The translations under genes and the position numbers were made by a program. 64,000 bases of DNA from Delphinus delphis (Eukaryota > Chordata > Mammalia > Artiodactyla > Delphinidae), in the NCBI RefSeq assembly GCF_949987515.2, contig NC_082698.1, positions 35,267,964-35,331,963 on the forward strand, in the 5' to 3' direction. Numbering within the stretch: the stretch's first letter is position 1; every line of letters starts with the position of its first letter. This document shows, in pieces, positions 46,164-58,720 of the stretch. Below the pieces are notes generated by a model. The model did no database searches, was not told the DNA's origin, and worked only from the letters and a program-made list of their open reading frames with translations.

Positions 46164-46261
46164 AGCAAATCCTAACCCTCTTTCCTCCTTTCAGTGAGAA
46201 TCATGCAAAAAGGCCATTTAGATGGGGTTTTCTTTGTCTTCCAAGCTTTTCATATTAGGAG

Positions 46262-46440
46262 TGTCCCGTAGAACCGCACCTCTCAGTATTTAACGTGTAC
46301 ACAGATCACCTGAGGATCTTGTTAAAATTCAGATTCCGATTCCTCCAGTGTGGGTGGGGCCTGAGATTCTGCACTTCCGACAAGCCCCCAGGCGATGCGG
46401 AAGTGGTGGTATAGCACAGCCACATTGAGCAGCACAGCTG
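46262..46440 (-). mobile_element. MER20-type hAT element just after ANKRD1
   Basis: AGATCACCTGAGGATCTTG, GGGTGGGGCCTGAGATTC and CCCCCAGGCGATGCGG are MER20 words. It lies about 80 bp past the inferred cleavage site. Confidence 0.7.
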
Positions 46441-46659
46441 TGAAAACCATAAAGATACCCAGGAGTTCAAGCTTTTTTGGCCCCAGTGATGGGGAGAAAG
46501 AGACCTCTGGTGGGCAAAATGATTACTGCAAGTTAAGGTGTTCCCTTAAGATGTTCCCCTGGGGCTTGACTAATCTGAGGATTAACAATTATTGTGCACA
46601 CCCGCCGTAATGGCAAAGCCTGCCCACGAGAAAACACACCTGGCCAATGATTGCTGACC

Positions 46660-47030
46660 TCCAAGGGGAGCTACTTTGCCGCCACGTGCTGGGCCAGGTG
46701 CTATGACCTGTGATGAGAAAACCAAACTGTCCCCGTCCTGCCTTCCTGGAATAGATGAATATTAAAGAAATAATCACAGAAATAAATATACGGTAACAAT
46801 CTGCAGTAAGTATATAAAGAAGTAAAAAGTACAGAGTGCTGAGAGTCTAAGCTGTGGAGGCCCGTCATTCGATGGGGAGGCCGCGGAGAGGGTTTCTACA
46901 AAGACTTCTTTGAGGTGGGAACCTTTCAGGGGAGTCTGAAGGATAAACTGGAGTTATTCAAGCACAGCGTTCAGGCAGCAGAGAGAACACAGAAAAGGGC
47001 AAGGTTATGGGAAAAGTATGAAGGCCAACG
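46660..47030 (-). mobile_element. Ancient L2 fragment
   Basis: GGAGTCTGAAGGATAAACTGG, CAGGCAGCAGAGAGAACAC and AAGGGCAAGGTTATGG follow L2 3' sequence read backwards. Confidence 0.6.
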
Positions 47031-47721
47031 TGAAACACTCGCACTAGTACCCCTCCCATAAAACACCCCAGATAGGATAAAACTCATAACCTCTTTGCTA
47101 TGCCTCTAACACTTTGAGAGGGCATGTAGGCACAGTCCGTACCCAGAAGATCCTCCAGTTAGCTGATCATGGAGTTGTGAGGATGGTTTGAAATGTTTTT
47201 GTACCTTTTCTATCTAGTCTCTGAACAATCTGTAGAGTCCACCTCCTGGGGGCGTCAGGAGCTTCATTCTCTCTGCTATCTCCCTCTCAATCCCCTTCTG
47301 CCACCCCCTGCTCTCCCTTGAGGGTCCTGGCTCTAACCCGTCAGATCCTTAAGGCTTGGGGGTCCTTCCATTTCTTCCAAGTAAAGCACCTACAACATAG
47401 GCAGCATCTCCACTGCTGCAATGATGTCTCCCACAGCATAGCTTGGGTGTGTTATTATTTACGTGGCTAAGTTTTCTCTTGATGTCTTCCTCAAATTCCC
47501 CTCCCCACAAGAGCTGGAAGCTAAAGGAGAGAAGGAAGTAAGGGGTTAAAACACTTTTGTGTTGCTGTATATAAAGATTTGCACTAGTACAGAGGAGGGG
47601 GCATGAGAATCAACATGGAATAAGTCCCATTATAACAAGGCCAACTCAGTGACCTTTGCTAATGGAAAAGATAAACACTTCAGGCAAAATCTTCAAGTTT
47701 CTGTCATACTGGCAGTCAACA
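47031..47721. other. Intergenic, no feature seen
   Basis: Noncoding sequence between L2 and a CHR SINE. Confidence 0.4.
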
Positions 47722-47930
47722 TTTTTTTTTTTTTTTTCGGTACATGGGCCTCTCACTGTTGCGGCCTCTCCTGTTGCAGAGCACAGGTTCCGGACGCGCA
47801 GGCTCAGCGGCCTTGGCTCACGGGCCCAGCCGCTCCGCGGCATGTGGGATCTTCCCGGACCGGGGCACGAACCCGTGTCCCCTGCATTGGCAGGCAGACT
47901 CTCAACCACTGCGCCACCAGGGAAGGCCCT
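47722..47930 (-). mobile_element. CHR-type SINE, short young subtype
   Basis: T-run then CGGTACATGGGCCTCTC to CCACCAGGGAAGGCCC. Flanks GGCAGTCAACATTTT and GGCGGTCACCTTTTAT are an imperfect duplication. Confidence 0.93.
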
Positions 47931-48159
47931 GGCGGTCACCTTTTATAAGCTCCCTGTCTTCCCACCTAAGCCAGCTCCCACCTAAGCCAGACCCACAGTC
48001 TGCGTCTTGTGTCCTTTTACCAGTGAAGGGAATGTCCCACTGGCCGATGGAGACTCTTGGAAGTTGTTCTAGACTTTCCCTTTGCCTCATCCCTCGTTCA
48101 ACCAACCACCAAGACTTCTTACCAAGCATACTACCTAAGGGGTGCTGTAATCTGTCCAC

Positions 48160-48710
48160 TTCCTCTCATCCTAGGGGCCACTCCCCTAGTTCAGATCACC
48201 ACAGCAGCTCCCAGATTACTCAAACGCCCTCAGCTCACTTCCCTCCAGTCTGTTCCTCAAGTTGCAGCCAGGGTGATTTTTCTAAAATGCAAATATGATC
48301 AAGTCATTCTCCACTTCAAAATTTTTCAGTGGCTGCCCACTTCTCTCAGGATGAAATAAAAGTGCCTTAACGTTTTCTAAAACTCTTGAAATCTGGCTGC
48401 CGTTAACTCTTTATTCTCATCTATTTCTCATTACTTTCCTAGCTAAACAGCAAATTTCAACTCTACTGAATTTTCAGTTTCTTAAAAAATCCAGGCACTA
48501 GCTTTTGTTCTCATATATTGTGCCAACTCCCTGGAAGGCTCTTCTTCCCACCCCACTGCATCATTTCTCCTCATTCCTCCCCTTCAGGGTAGCTGTATGT
48601 CCTCCAGGAAGCCATCCTTAACTCTTACTGAGACTTCGTTAGTCTCAAGTGTGTTCCTGCTGTACTTTTTTTCTCCATGTCATAACATCTGTCATACTGC
48701 CTTTATCCCC
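48160..48710 (+). mobile_element. Ancient L2 3' end
   Basis: GTGATTTTTCTAAAATGC, CAGTGGCTGCCCACTTCTC and CTGGAAGGCTCTTCTTCC are diagnostic L2 words in the right order. Confidence 0.8.
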
Positions 48711-49638
48711 CAAATGAAAAAATTTCCTCTCCCCTTGAACAAGCAATACATGCTCGTTAAGTATTAAGCCAATTATAGAAATGAATGAAGAAAGCAAACA
48801 TCACCAGTAATCCTAATTTAATGACGCTGGTTATTTCTGTGCACATTACGTATGGGCACTGTACATTTAGCTTTATAACTCTTTTCAATTGAACAACTTA
48901 CTCTAGACATCTTCATAAACGGTAGTCTTATGTTTCAATGTACAATGGATCATTTAACCAATCCTATCATTATTGGACATTCAGGTTGTTTCCATTTTCC
49001 CATTTTAGACATTGTTGCAATGAATATTCTTATCCATGCATCCTTTACACCTAACCAGTTATTTCTGAAGAAATACATTTATAGAAATACCTATAAGGTT
49101 GGTATCAAATTATCCCTTCCACAATGTTATTGCCTTTCCCCACAATCATGAAAATACTCATTTTATAAATGTCTTATTTTTTCAACCCAATTAGCAAAAG
49201 AAAGATATATTTTTGATTATTTTCCCTTGATTACTAAAAAAGTTCAGCATCTTCAGGTTTATTGAGCATTTTTCTGGGCCAGTCTTCCTTGCTCAATTTT
49301 CTATTAAGTCAGGTTCCCTGGAAGCGGTGCTTGAAATAAGGATTCTTGTGGAAGTGATTTCTTGACAGTGGTCTATAAGGGACTGAGGAAAACAGGACAG
49401 GGCAGGAGAAGAAAAGAAAAGAGGCAAAGACATGGTTTAAGAAGTCTCTCCTAAACCTAATCCCATGGGGAGCTCAGGAGCATAAACTGCACCACAGAGG
49501 CCAGAAGGCCAGGCTGTAAGGCCCTGCTCAGGCATTCACCATGGGCCAACCTCCAGGGGAGGGTGAGGATAAACCATTAATATCCAACATCTGCAGCAGC
49601 TGGAGAAGGGGTACACCAGCCTGGTAAAAAGGACCTGG

Positions 49639-49812
49639 GACTTCCCTGGTGGCGCAGTGTTTGGGAGTCCGCGTGCCGATGCAGGGGACACGGGTTTGTG
49701 CCCCGGTCCGGGAAGATCCCACATGCCACGGAGCGGCTGGGCCCATGAGCCATGGCCGCTGAGCCTGCACTCCGCAACGGGAGAGGCCGCAATGGTGAGA
49801 GGCCCACGTACC

Positions 49813-49838
<26 letters not shown>
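49639..49838 (+). mobile_element. CHR-type SINE with long A-tail
   Basis: Carries a small internal deletion of GCGTCCGGAGCCTGTG and a tail of about 30 A's (49815-49843), suggesting youth. Flanks AAAAAGGACCTGG and AAAAAGGATCTGG differ by one base. It sits within old L1 sequence. Confidence 0.93.
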
Positions 49839-49848
<10 letters not shown>

Positions 49849-50207
49849 TGGATGGACACTAGCAGTATTTGTCATGTTGCATATTTGTTTTTTAAAAGCA
49901 ATTTCTTTAAAGAAGCGTATTCCTCTCTGGAATATGCACTGTAAATGTTCCTTCCTAGTTGTTCGTACTTTTCTAACACTAAATTTTTATAGACAAATTG
50001 ATCAAGCTTTTATGTTTCCTGGCTCTGGTGACCACGTTTAGGTCTTTTCCAATCCAAGCTTATTTTCTTTTTAAATAATTACCTTTTTCTTTAGTATTTT
50101 ACACTTTAAAAAAATTTAAATCTTTAATCCACCTAAATTTATTATGCGTGTGTACTGGGTATGAGGTAGGGAATGGACTTGTTGTTTTCCCTAAATGACA
50201 GAATAAC

Positions 50208-50425
50208 AGCTGACATTTAGTAGGTACATTCTATGAGACAGGTTCTGCTCTGGGCCTTCTACAAATTTTAATCCACTTAACCCTTGCAATAATGCCATAG
50301 GGAGAAGAGAAGAAGGAAGTGAGGCACAGAGTGGTTACGTCATTTGTCCAAGGTTACAGGTGGTAAGTACTAGCAAGTTGGAATTTTAACACAGGCAGTG
50401 TGTCTACAGTCTTTGCACTTAACTG
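50208..50425 (-). mobile_element. MIR
   Basis: GCTGACATTTAGTAGGTAC through GTGAGGCACAGAGTGGTTAC and GGTTACAGGTGGTAAGTAC, lying within old L1 text. Confidence 0.8.
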
Positions 50426-51349
50426 TACTGTACTGTGCTGTCCTGCCTCTCCTGCCAGGTAACCAGTTGTTCCAACACCACTTACTGAACAATCCATCAT
50501 TACTTCCTATAACTGAAGTGTTCCGGACTCCCAGCTCTTTCATTCTTCTATATGAATTTCTGTACCAATTATACACTGTTTTAGTTACTAGAGTTCTGTT
50601 GTACTCTGTAATACTCAGCTGTACAAGTGTCTTTCATTGTTTTTCTACAAAATTCCCTAGCTATTCTCAAACTTTTTTCTTTCAAAATAGCAAGCCTAAA
50701 AAGAAAACCCATACACAAGCAAACAAAAATACATACAGACACTTTGTTTTGGATTTTGTTAAATTCATAGATTAAATCGGGGGAGAATTTGATGTACCAC
50801 AACTCCCTTCATGTATTCCAGTCTAATTTCCCACGTCACTTTTATTTAACAGTTTTCCTCACAGAGTCCCATCATTTCTTGGTAATTTATGTCTTTGTGA
50901 TTAGGGCCACTTTTTTTTTTTTTTCCCCATTTTAAAGTAGACTTGTTTTATTTTTATAAATTTTTTAACATCTTTATTGGAGTATAATTGCTTGACAATG
51001 GTGTGTTACTTTCTGCTTTATAACAAAGTGAATCAATTATACATATACATATATCCCCACATCTCTTCCCTCTTGCATCTCCCTCCCTCCCACCCTCCCT
51101 ATTCCACCCCTCTAGGTGATCACAAAGCACCGAGCTGATCTCCCTGTGCTATGCAGCTGCTTCCCACTAGCTATTTTACATTTGGTAGTGTATGTACGTC
51201 CATGCCACTCTCTCACTTTCTCCCAGCTTACCCTTCCCCCTCCTCGTATCCTCAAGTCTGTTCTCTAGTAGGTCTGCGTCTTTATTCCAGTCTTGCCCCT
51301 AGGTTCTTCATGACCGTTTTTTGTTTGTTTGTTTTTTAGATTCCATGTA

Positions 51350-54300
51350 TATGTGTTAGCATATGGTATTTTTCTCTTTCTGACTTACTTAACTCTGTAT
51401 GACAGACTCTAGTCCCATCCACCTCACTACAAATGATTCAATTTTGTTTCTTTTTATGGCTGAGTAATATTTCATTGTATATATGTGCCACATCTTCTTT
51501 ATCCATTCATCTGTCTATGGACACTCAGGTTGCTTCCATTTCCTGGCTATTGTAAATAGAGCTGCAATGAACATTGTGGTACATGACCCTTTTTGAATTA
51601 TGGTTTTCTCAGGGTGTATGCCCAGTAGTGCGATTGCTGGGTTATATGGTAGTTCTATTTTTAGTTTTTTAAGGAACCTCCATACTGTTCTCCATAGTGG
51701 CTGTATCAATTTACATTCCCACCAACAGTGCAAGAGGGTACCCTTTTCTCCACACCCTCTCCAGCATTTATTGTTTGTCGATTTCTTGATGATGGCCATT
51801 CTGACTGGTGTGAGATGATGTCACATTGTAGTTTTGATTTGCATTTCTCTAATGATTAATGATGTTGAGCATTCTTTCATGTGCTTGTTGGCAATCTGTA
51901 TATATTCTTTGGAGAAATGTCTATATAGGTCTTCTGCCCATTAGGTCTTCTGTCTTTTCTTCGTCTTGTTTATGGTTTCCTTTGTTGTGCAAAAGCTTTT
52001 AAGTTTCATCAGGTCCCATTTGTTTTTGTTTTTATTTCCATTTCTCTAGGAGGTGGGTCAAAAAGGACCTTACTGTGATTTATGTCATAGAATGTTCTGC
52101 CTATGTTTTCCTCTAAGAGTTCGATAGTGTCTGGCCTTACATTTAGGTCTTTAATCCATTTTGAGTGTATTTTTATGTATGGTGTTAGGGAGTGTTCTAA
52201 TTTCATTCTTTTACATGTAGCTGTCCAGTTTTCCCAACACCACTTATTGAAGAGGCTGTCTTTTCTCCACTGTATATTCCTGCCTCCTTTATCAAAGATA
52301 AGGTGACCATATGTGTGTGGGTTTATCTCTGGGCTTTCTTGATCTATATTTCTGTTTTTATGCCAGTACCATACTGTCTTGATGACTGTAGCTTTGTAGT
52401 ATAGTCTGAACTCAGGAAGCCTGATACCTCCAGCTCCGTTTTTCTTTCTGAAGATTGCTTTGGCTATTCGGGGTCTTTTGTGTTTCCATAAAAATTGTGA
52501 AATTTTTTGTTCTACTTCTGTGAAAAATGCCAGTGGTAGTTTGATAGGGGATTGCATTGAATCTGTACATTGCTTTGGGTAGTAGAGTCATTTTCACAAT
52601 GTTGATTCTTCCAATGCAAGAACATGGTATATCTCTCCATTTGTTTGTATTATCTTTAATTTCTTTCATCAGTGTCTTATAATTTTCTGTATACAGGTCT
52701 TTTGTCTCGTTAGGAAGGTTTATTCCTATTTTATTTTTGTTGCAGTGGTAAATGGGAGTGTTATCTTAATTTCACTTTCAGATTCTTCATCATTAGTGTA
52801 TAGGAATGCAAGAGATTTCTGTGCATTAATTTTGTATCCTGCACTTTACTAAATTCATTGATTCGTTCTAGTAGTTTTCTGGTAGCATCTTTAGGATTCT
52901 CTATGTATAGTATCACGTCATCTGCAAACAGTGACAGCTTTACTTCCTTTCCGATTTGGATTCCTTTGTTTCCTTTTCTCTTCGGACTGCTGTGGCTAAA
53001 ACTTCCAAAACTATGTTGAATAAGAATGGTGAGAGTGGGCAACCTTGTCTCTTTCCTGACCTTAGAGGAAATGGTTTCAGTCTTTCACTAGTGAGAATGA
53101 CGGTGGTTGTGGGTTTGTCATATACAGCCTTCATTATGTTTAGGTAAGTTCCCTCTATGCCTACTTTCTGGAGGGCTTTTATCATAAATGGGTGTTGAAT
53201 TTTGTCAAAAGCTTGCTCTGCATCTATTGAGATGATCATATGGTTTTTCTCCTTCAGTTTGTTAATATGGTGTATCACATTGATCAACTTGCACATACTG
53301 AAGAATCCTTGCATTCCTGGGATAAACCCCACTTGATCATGGTGTATGATCCTTTTAATGTGCTGTTGGATTCTGTTTGCTAGTATTTTGCTGAGGATTT
53401 TTGCATCTATGTTCATCAGTAATACTGGCTTGTAGTTTTCTTTCTTTGTGACATCTTTGACTGGTTTTGGTATCAGGGTGATGGTGGCCTCGTAGAGTGA
53501 GTTTGGGAGTGTTCCTCCCTCTGCTATATTTTGGAAGAGGTTGAGAAGGATAGGTGTTAGCTCTTCTCTAAATGTTTGATAGAATTCGCCTGTGAAGCCA
53601 TCTGGTCCTGGGCTTTTGTTTGTTGGAAGATTTTAATCAAAGTTTCAATTTCAGTGCTTGTGATTGGTCTGTTTATATTTTCTATTTCTTCCTTGCTCAT
53701 TCCAAGGCTGAGCATTTCTAAGAATTTGTCCATTTCTTCCAGGTTGTCCATTTTATTGGCATATAGTTGCTTGTAGTAATCTCTTATGATCCTTTGTATT
53801 TCTGCAGTGTCAGTTGTTACTTCTCCTTTTTCATTTCTAATTCTATTGGTTTGAGTCTTCTCCCTTTTTTTCTTGATGAGTCTGGCTAATGGTTTATCAA
53901 TTGTTTATCTTCTCAAAGAACCAGCTTTTAGTCTTATTGGTCTCTGCTATCATTTCCTTCATTTCTTTTTCATTTATTTCTGATCTGATTTTTATGATTT
54001 CTTTCCTTTTGCTAACTTTGGGGCGTTTTTTTTATTCTTCCTTCTCTAATTGCTTTAGGTGTAAGGTTAGGTTGTTTATTTGAGATGTTTCTTGTTTCTT
54101 AAGGTAGGATTGTATTGCTATAAACTTCCCTCTTAGAACTGCTTTTGTTGCATCCCATAGGTTTTGGGTCATTGTGTTTTCATTGTCATTTGTTTCTAGG
54201 TATTTTTTGATTTCCTCTTTGATTTCTTCATTGATCTCTTGGTTATTAAGTAGTGTATTGTTTAGCCTCCATGTGTTTGTGTTTTTTACAGATGTTTTCC

Positions 54301-54990
54301 TGTAATTGATATCTAGTCTCATAGCGTTGTGGTTGGAAAAGATACTTGATACGATTTCAGTTTTTTTAAATTTACCAAGGCTTGTCTTGTGACCCAAGAT
54401 ATGATCTATCCTCGAGAATGTTCCATGAGCACTTGAGAATAAAGTGTATTCTGTTTTGTTGGATGGAATGTCCTATAACTATCAATTAAGTCCATCTAGT
54501 TTAATGTATCATTTAACGCTTGTGTTTCCTTATTTATTTTCATTTTGCATGATCTGTCCATTGGTGAAAGTGGGGTGTTAAAGTCCCCTACTATGATTGT
54601 GTTACTGTAGATTTCCCCTTTTATGGCTGTTAGTATTTGCCTTATGTATTGAGGTGCTCCTATGTTGGGTGCATAAATATTTACAACTGTTATACCTTCT
54701 TCTTGGATTCATCTCTTGATCATTATGTAGTGTCCTTCTTTGTCTCTTGAAATAGTCTTTGTTTTAAAGTCTATTTTGTCTGATAAGAGAATTGCTACTC
54801 CAGCTTTCTTTTGATTTCCATTTGCATGGAATATCTTTTTCCATCCCCTCACTTCCAGTCTGTATGTGTCCCTAGGTCTGAACTGGGTCTCTTGTAGACA
54901 GCATATATACAGGCCTTGTTTCTGTATCCATTCACCCAGTCTGTCTTTTGGTTGGAGCATTTAATGCATTTACATTTAAGGTAATTATCG
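51350..54990 (-). pseudogene. L1 ORF2 (endonuclease and reverse transcriptase), broken
   Basis: Reading down the - strand there is an endonuclease start (GLYICCLQETQF, about 54900), then reverse transcriptase blocks: [13 protein letters not shown] (about 53200), [17 protein letters not shown] (about 53030) and the catalytic FADD in LSLFADDVILYIENPKD (about 52910). A cysteine and zinc-knuckle-like C-terminal region ([20 protein letters not shown]) lies near 51750. The family protein is about 1275 residues. Here it is split into at least eight frames, so no functional protein is made. Confidence 0.9.
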
Positions 54991-55062
54991 ATATGCACGT
55001 TCCTAAGACCATTTTCTTAATTGTTTTGGGTTTGTTATTGTAGGTCTTTTCCTCCTCTTGTG

Positions 55063-56320
55063 TTTCCTGCCTAGAGAAGTTCCTTTAGCATTTGTTGTAA
55101 AGCTGGTTTTGTGGTGCTGAATTCTCTTAGCTTTTGCTCGTCTGTAAAGGTTTTAATTTCTCCATCAAATCTGAATGAGATCCTTGCTGGGTAATCTTGG
55201 TTGTAGGTTTTTCTCCTTCATCACTTTAAATATGTCTTGCCACTCCCTTCTGGCTTGCAGTTTCTGCTGAAAGATCAGCTGTTAACCTTATGGGGATTCC
55301 CTTGTGTGTTATTTGTTGTTTTTCCCTTGCTGCTTTTAATATATTTTGTTTGTCTTTAATTTTTTTCAGTTTGATTAATATGTGTCTTGGTGTGTTTCTC
55401 CTTGGATTTATCCTGTATGGGACTCTCTGTGCTTCCTGGACTTGATTATATATTTCCTTTCCCGTATTAGGGAAGTTTTCAACTGTAATCTCTTCAAATA
55501 TTTTCTCAGTCCTCTTCTTCTTCTCTTCTTCTTCTGGGATCCCTATAATTCAAATGTTGGTGCGTTTAATGTTGTCCCAGAGGTCTCTGAGACTGTCCTC
55601 AGTTCTTTTCATTCTTCATTCTGCTCTGCGGTAGTTATTTCCACTATTTTATCTTCCAGGTCACTTATCCGTTCTTCTGCCTCAGTTATTCTGCTACTGA
55701 TCCCTTCTAAAGAATTTTTAATTTCATTTATTGTGTTGTTCATCACTGTTTGCTCTTTAGTTCTTCTAGGTCCTTGTTAAACGTTTCTTGTATTTTTTCC
55801 ATTCTCTTTCCAAGATTTTGGACCATCTTTACTATCATTATTCTGAATTCTTTTTCAGGTAGACTGCCTATTTCCTCTTCATTTGTTAGGTCTGGTGGGT
55901 TTTTACCTTGCTCCTTTATCTGCTGTGTGTTTTTCTGTCTTATTTTGCTTAACTTACTGTGTTTGGGGTCTCTTTTTCACAGGCTGCAGGTTCGTAGTTC
56001 TTGTTTTTGTTGTCTGTCCCCAGTGGCTAAGGTTGGTTCGGTAGGTTGTGTAGGGTTCCTGGTGGAGGGGACTGGTGCCAGTGTTCTGGTGGATGAGGCT
56101 GGATCTTGTCTTTCTGGTGGGCAGGTCCACGTCTGGTGGTGTGTTTTGGGGTGTTTGTGGCCTTATTATGATTTTAGGCAGCCACTCTGCTAATGGGTGG
56201 GGTTGTGTTCCTGTCTTGCTAGTTGTTTGGCGTAGGGTGTCCAGCACTGTAGCTTGCTGGTCATTGAGTGGAGCTGGGTCTTGGCATTGAGATGGAGATC
56301 TCTGGGAGATTTTCGCCATT
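55063..56320 (-). pseudogene. L1 ORF1 (RNA-binding chaperone), broken
   Basis: The N-terminal frame starts MAKISQRSPSQCQDPAP at 56319. Further down the - strand, coiled-coil-like sequence (SRITEAEERISDLEDKI, about 55690) and the C-terminal domain (ISFRFDGEIKTFTD, about 55170) are recognisable in other frames. ORF1 proteins form trimers that coat L1 RNA. Frameshifts separate the parts. Confidence 0.75.
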
Positions 56321-56399
56321 TGATATTACGTGGAGATGGGAGGTCTCTGGTGGAACAGTGTCCTGAACTTGGCTCTCCCACCTCAGAGGCACAGGCCTA

Positions 56400-57938
56400 A
56401 CGCCTGGCTGGAGAACCAAGCGCCTGTCATCCACACGGCTCAGAATAAAAGGGAGAAAAAAAAAGAAAGAAAGAAAGAAGATAAGATAAAGTTATTAAAA
56501 TAAAAAATAATTATTAAAAAAAAATTTTTAAATAAAAAGAAAAGAAAGAAGAGAGCAAGCAAATCAAAAAATAAATCCACCAATGATAAAAAGCACTAAA
56601 ACCTATATTGAAAACAAACAACAAAGGACAGTCAGAACCCTAGGACAAATGGTAAAACCAAAGGTATACAGACAAAATCACACATAGAAACATACACACT
56701 CACAAAAAGAGAAAAAGGGGAAAAAAAATATATCGTTGCTCACAAAGTCCACCTCCTCAATTTGGGATGATTTATTGTTTATTCAGGTAGTCCACAGATG
56801 CAGGTACATAAAGTTGATTGTGCAGATTTAATTCGCTGCCCCTGAGGATGTTGGGAGAAATTTCCCTTTCTCTTCTTTGTTTGCAGAGCTCCCGGGGTTC
56901 AGCGTTGGATTTGGACCCGCCTCTGCGTGTAGGTCGCCTGAGGGTGTCTGTTCCTGCCCAGACAGGACGGGGTTAAAGAAGCAGCTGCTTTGGGGGCTCT
57001 GGCTCACTCAGGACGGGGGGAGGAAGGGGTACGGAATGTGGGGTGAGCCTGCGGCGGCAGAGGCCAGCATGACGCACCAACCTGACGCGCGCCATGTGTT
57101 CTCCTGGGGAAGTTGTCCCTGGATCACAGGACACTGGCATGGTGGGCTGCACAGGCTCCCATGAGGGGAGGTGTGGATAGTGACCTGTGCTTGCACACAG
57201 GCTTCTTGGTGGCTACAGTAGCAGCCTTAGCGTATCATGCCCGTCTCTGGAGTCCGCACTGATAGCCACGGCTCGCGCCTGTCTTTGGAGCTCCTTTAAG
57301 CTGTGCTCTTAATCCCCTCTCTTCACGCACCCCGAAACAATGGTCTCTTGCCTCTTTGGCAGCTCCAGACTTTTTCCCAGACTCCCTCCCAGCTAGCTGT
57401 GGCACACTAGCCCCCTTCAGGCTGTGTTCACACAGCCAACCCCAGTCCTTTCCCTGGGATCCGACCTCGAAAGTCCAAGCCTCAGCTCCCAGTCCCTGCC
57501 CGTCCCGGCAGGTGAGCAGACAGGCCTCTTGGGCTGGTGAGTGCTGGTCAGCACTGATCCTCTGTGCGGGAATTTCTCTGCTTTGCCCTCCACACCCGTT
57601 GCTGCTCTCTCCTCCGTGGCTCCGAAGCTTCCCCCCTCCATCACCCGCAATCTCCACCCATGAAGGGTCTTCCTAGTGTGTGGAAACCTTTCCTCTTTCA
57701 CAGCTCCCTCCCAATAGTGTAGGTCCTGGCCCCATCCTTTTGTCTGTTTTTCCTTTTTTCTTTTGCACTACCCAGGTACGTGGGGAGTTTCTGGCCTTTT
57801 GGGAGGTCTGAGGTCTTCTGCTTGCATTCAGTAGGTGTTCTGTAGGAATTGTTCCACATGTAGATGTATTTCTGATGTATTTGTGGGGAGGAAAGTGATC
57901 TCCATGTCTTACTCTGCTGCCATCTTGAAGCTCCTCCC
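56400..57938 (-). promoter_or_regulatory. L1 5' UTR with internal promoter region
   Basis: GC-rich from 56870 to 57938, with an A-rich (+ strand) spacer at 56450-56750 before ORF1. L1 5' UTRs carry an internal RNA polymerase II promoter; this copy retains the extreme 5' end, so promoter activity cannot be excluded. Confidence 0.6.
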
Positions 57939-57940
57939 TC

Positions 57941-58070
57941 AGGGGCATCTTTTAAAATGGTATTTTATAACATGTTATTGTTAATGAAAACTACTGGCTT
58001 TTATATTTATTTTATAATTGACCACTTTGCTGAACTTTTACTGAAGGTAATGTCACCTTGTTGCAACTAA
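57941..58070 (-). mobile_element. Old L1 fragment (right part)
   Basis: Diverged antisense ORF2 sequence (ACCACTTTGCTGAACTTTTAC) that follows in L1 order from the part ending at 50910. The two halves were one element before the younger L1 landed. Confidence 0.6.
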
Positions 58071-58580
58071 ACCAGTTCACGTTCTAACAAAAGCAAACTT
58101 TAAAGAAACCCACTTGCTGTTCTTCACTGGTGACCAGCCATCATGCCCTCCTATTTTGAATAATAGGATAAGCACCTGCTCATAAACAGAAAGCAGGCAC
58201 AACTGCAAATACATAACAAATGTGTTTGAAATACAGGTGCTAAAAAGCACCTGTATTTCTATCCTTTACCCAGTTGCTTTTCTTGAGTTTTTCAAGACTC
58301 ACATTGTGCCATTAACTTTTCTTCCTTTCTAATATAACACGAAAGACCTCAATGTTATACCTGGTACAGTTGGGGCTAAAATATAGTCAGTTGGTTGAAA
58401 AACTAGATCATTGTGGGGCATCAAAAAAAAAGTTGAACATACATCCCCTTAAACATTTTAAGTTTAAAATATATAAATGTACACTCACGTGCCAATCTTT
58501 TAAAGAAAGGTCAAAGCCTATTCTTGGAAGTATGGCTCCACTGATGGGAGATCTACAGTTTGTTGAGTTCCAGTCTCTTT
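58071..58580. other. Intergenic, no gene recognised
   Basis: Short imperfect inverted words (AAATACAGGTGC and GCACCTGTATTT at about 58230-58260) form a small hairpin. Confidence 0.4.
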
Positions 58581-58720
58581 AAAGAAGAAAGAAAAGTGAT
58601 ATTTCATTAGGTTTGATTTGCATAATTAGTAATGTTGAGCATCTTTTCATGTGCCTATTGGCTATCGGTACATCTTCCAAAGATATATTGGATACTTTTC
58701 AGATCTTCTGCCCATTTTTA

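Larger units (their letters stand above)
45430..46180 (+). other. ANKRD1: ANKRD1 3' UTR
   Basis: About 750 bp from the stop to the inferred cleavage site. It contains an AU-rich element at 45595-45634 and the polyadenylation signal at 46158-46163. A short direct duplication, CTCATGGAAGATGTTT, occurs at about 45785-45816. The exact cleavage position is inferred from signal spacing. Confidence 0.8.
48720..50910 (-). mobile_element. Old L1 fragment (left part), interrupted
   Basis: Antisense L1 ORF2 and 3' sequence, diverged. Examples are TTTAATCCACCTAAATTTAT (about 50127) and CCAACACCACTTACTGAAC (about 50472). It is interrupted by an unclassified block (49310-49625), a CHR SINE and a MIR, and continues after the younger L1 at 57941. 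Confidence 0.65.
50911..57938 (-). mobile_element. Nearly full-length LINE-1 retrotransposon, inactive
   Basis: The - strand starts with the 5' end GGGAGGAGCTTCAAGATGGC (57938 downward). It continues through a 5' UTR, an ORF1 region, an ORF2 region and a 3' UTR ending CCAATAAAGATGTT near 50970. The length of about 7 kb is that of an intact element. ORF1 and ORF2 are both cut into short frames by frameshifts and stops, so it cannot retrotranspose on its own. It lies inside an older L1 of the same orientation. The poly-A appears as T's at 50911-50924 and is preceded by about 35 non-L1 bases. Confidence 0.93.

Noticed and set aside
47744..48298. 184-codon open frame on the + strand
   Set aside because: Starts in an antisense CHR SINE and runs into L2 text; no protein family match.
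52009..53416. Reverse-transcriptase frames as a possible functional gene
   Set aside because: They are parts of L1 ORF2 separated by frameshifts and stops, and the element structure accounts for them.
55382..56193. Two + strand frames over 130 codons with membrane-like composition
   Set aside because: They are antisense to L1 ORF1; the hydrophobic character comes from T-rich complement of A-rich L1 sequence.
50925..57962. Inverted match CCATTTTAAA and TTTAAAATGG at both L1 flanks as terminal inverted repeats
   Set aside because: L1 has no terminal inverted repeats; a 10-base AT-rich match is likely chance.
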